A DNA stretch of 64,000 bases from Mycobacteriaceae bacterium (GTDB taxonomy: Bacteria > Actinomycetota > Actinomycetes > Mycobacteriales > Mycobacteriaceae). Each line of letters opens with the position of its first letter. Position 1 is the first letter of the stretch. Below, piece after piece: positions 63,090-64,000 of this stretch. The notes beneath the pieces were generated by a model. It did not search any database, was not told the DNA's origin, and saw nothing but the letters and a program-made list of their open reading frames with translations. A program made the position numbers and the translations under genes. The stretch lies in the NCBI GenBank assembly GCA_019245755.1, contig JAFARC010000018.1, forward strand, positions 22,926-86,925, written 5' to 3'.

Positions 63090-64000
63090 GGCTGCACCGT
63101 GGAAACCGGTCCGGTGTCGTCGTCGCCCATCTCGATGGCCATCCGGCGCGCGTCCCAACCACCCGGAATGTCGTCTGGGTCCGCGGCGGTCACCAGAACC
63201 TGCTCCGCGGAACCGGCCACGTCGGCCAGTGCGCGTCGACGGGCGCAGTCGAGTTCGGCGAAGACGTCATCTAGCAGCAGCACCGGGTCGGTACCGTCGG
63301 ACCGCAATAGTTCATAGGCGGCCAACCTCAGTGCGAGCGCCGTCGACCAGGACTCACCGTGCGACGCGAACCCTTTCGCCGGCTGATCGCCTAGCCGTAG
63401 TTCGAGGTCGTCGCGATGCGGCCCCACCAGGCACACGCCGCGCTCGAGCTCGGCCTGTCGGCGCCGGAGCAGGGCGTCCAGCAGCGCCGTTTCCACAGCC
63501 TCGATGTCGATAGCGGTGTTATCGACTTCGACGCAGGTGCGGTAACCGATGTCGGCGGCCCGAGAGGACGGCGCAAGCAGCTGATATGCCTTCGCCACCT
63601 CGGGCCGCAGCTCGGCCACCAGGTCTAGGCGCGCGGCCAGCAGTCGTGCGCCATGCGCCGCCAGGTGGCCGTCCCAGATGTCCAAGGTGTCGAGCAGGCT
63701 GCGGTCGGCTCGTCCCCGTTGTCCGGCCGCCGTTTTCAACAGCGCGGACCGCTGTCGTAGCACGCGATCGTAGTCTGCCCTCACCGCCGCAACTGTCGGG
63801 CGACGAAGGGTGGCCAGTTCATCGAGGAAGCGGCGGCGTTCCCCGGGCTCACCGCGGACCAACGCCAAGTCTTCAGGGGCGAACAGCACCGCTCGCAGCA
63901 CGCCCAGCACTTCTCGCGCAGCCCGTACCGGTGCACGGTTCAACCGGGCCTTGTTCGCCTTGCCCGCGGTGATCTCCAGCTGGACCGCCAACTCTCTGCC
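63086..64000 (-). CDS. recF: DNA replication and repair protein RecF (N-terminus outside window)
   Basis: The C-terminal 304 codons of RecF, an SMC/ABC-type ATPase that helps load RecA at gaps. The reading frame stays open to base 64000, and the TTG at 63991 is not a real start. Walker B is [12 protein letters not shown] near the end; the ABC signature region is [20 protein letters not shown]. The central coiled-coil arm is Arg/Ala-rich ([18 protein letters not shown]). The Walker A lies upstream, out of view. It overlaps dciA by ATGA. dnaN and dnaA would be expected beyond the right edge. Confidence 0.95.
   Translation of the reverse strand, partial: GRELAVQLEITAGKANKARLNRAPVRAAREVLGVLRAVLFAPEDLALVRGEPGERRRFLDELATLRRPTVAAVRADYDRVLRQRSALLKTAAGQRGRADRSLLDTLDIWDGHLAAHGARLLAARLDLVAELRPEVAKAYQLLAPSSRAADIGYRTCVEVDNTAIDIEAVETALLDALLRRRQAELERGVCLVGPHRDDLELRLGDQPAKGFASHGESWSTALALRLAAYELLRSDGTDPVLLLDDVFAELDCARRRALADVAGSAEQVLVTAADPDDIPGGWDARRMAIEMGDDDTGPVSTVQP

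Overview
The window is high-GC mycobacterial chromosome next to the replication origin. Almost every gene has a recognisable counterpart in the Mycobacterium tuberculosis H37Rv set, often with identical length: sodA 207 aa, espR 132, ethR 216, gltB 1527, gyrB 675, ppiA 182, fhaB 155. Several accessory features point to a non-tuberculous mycobacterium: a third DNA polymerase IV beside ethR, a CopC/CopD locus, an ImmA/IrrE module, no sulfolipid locus, no PE_PGRS gene and no ESX-1 genes. The species cannot be fixed from this sequence alone. Comparisons with H37Rv are from memory of its gene order.

Layout. (1) 1-20300 follows H37Rv Rv3810 to Rv3849: erp 3' end, an LGFP-repeat peptidoglycan amidase, a HAD phosphatase with two acyltransferases, a Rieske/metallo-beta-lactamase-fold protein, serS, the Rv3835-Rv3837c group, pheA, a CPBP membrane protease, a full-length LytR-CpsA-Psr protein, glpQ1, sodA, the Rv3847 homologue and espR. 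(2) 18635-21275 is an accessory block: a multi-pass membrane protein, an ImmA/IrrE zincin and a Gly/Pro-rich membrane protein. (3) 21389-31700 holds an Rv3850 homologue, a copper-type ycnI-copC-copD set, the membrane-anchored Hns-like protein, rraA, the ethA/ethR pair, dinB3 with a LexA-type box across its start, a TetR gene with a perfect operator, a PHP-domain gene and an F420-type oxidoreductase. (4) 31773-38124 is gltBD plus a small ORF. (5) 38517-41350 is a divergent TetR / lipocalin-like / kinase-like cassette. (6) 41459-43282 has an Rv3860-like MinD ATPase and a small GNAT protein. (7) 43316-64000 is the origin-flanking cell-division and replication block, read towards recF: tRNA-Leu, fhaA-fhaB-pstP-rodA-pbpA-pknA-pknB, trpG, the Rv0012 homologue, crgA, a PH-domain gene, ppiA, cwsA, tRNA-Ala, tRNA-Ile, the Rv0007 homologue, gyrA, gyrB, dciA and recF (cut by the window edge).

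How the genes work together. The fhaA-pknB operon couples Ser/Thr phosphorylation (PknA, PknB, PstP, two FHA proteins) to elongation and septal peptidoglycan synthesis (RodA, PbpA). CrgA and CwsA, nearby, act at the same sites. gyrB/gyrA/dciA/recF are replication functions. GltBD supplies glutamate. SodA handles superoxide. EthR represses the Baeyer-Villiger monooxygenase gene ethA.

Most notable observations. The Rv3860 homologue is joined directly to the leuT-fhaA end, which in H37Rv lies on the other side of oriC, with no ESX-1 genes between. The sulfolipid (papA2-pks2-mmpL8) interval is empty. Three small ORFs below the ORF-track cutoff are well supported: one between tRNA-Ile and tRNA-Ala, one downstream of gltD, and one upstream of sodA beneath a CRP-like site. 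There are several perfect inverted repeats in promoter regions and two DnaA-box clusters away from oriC.
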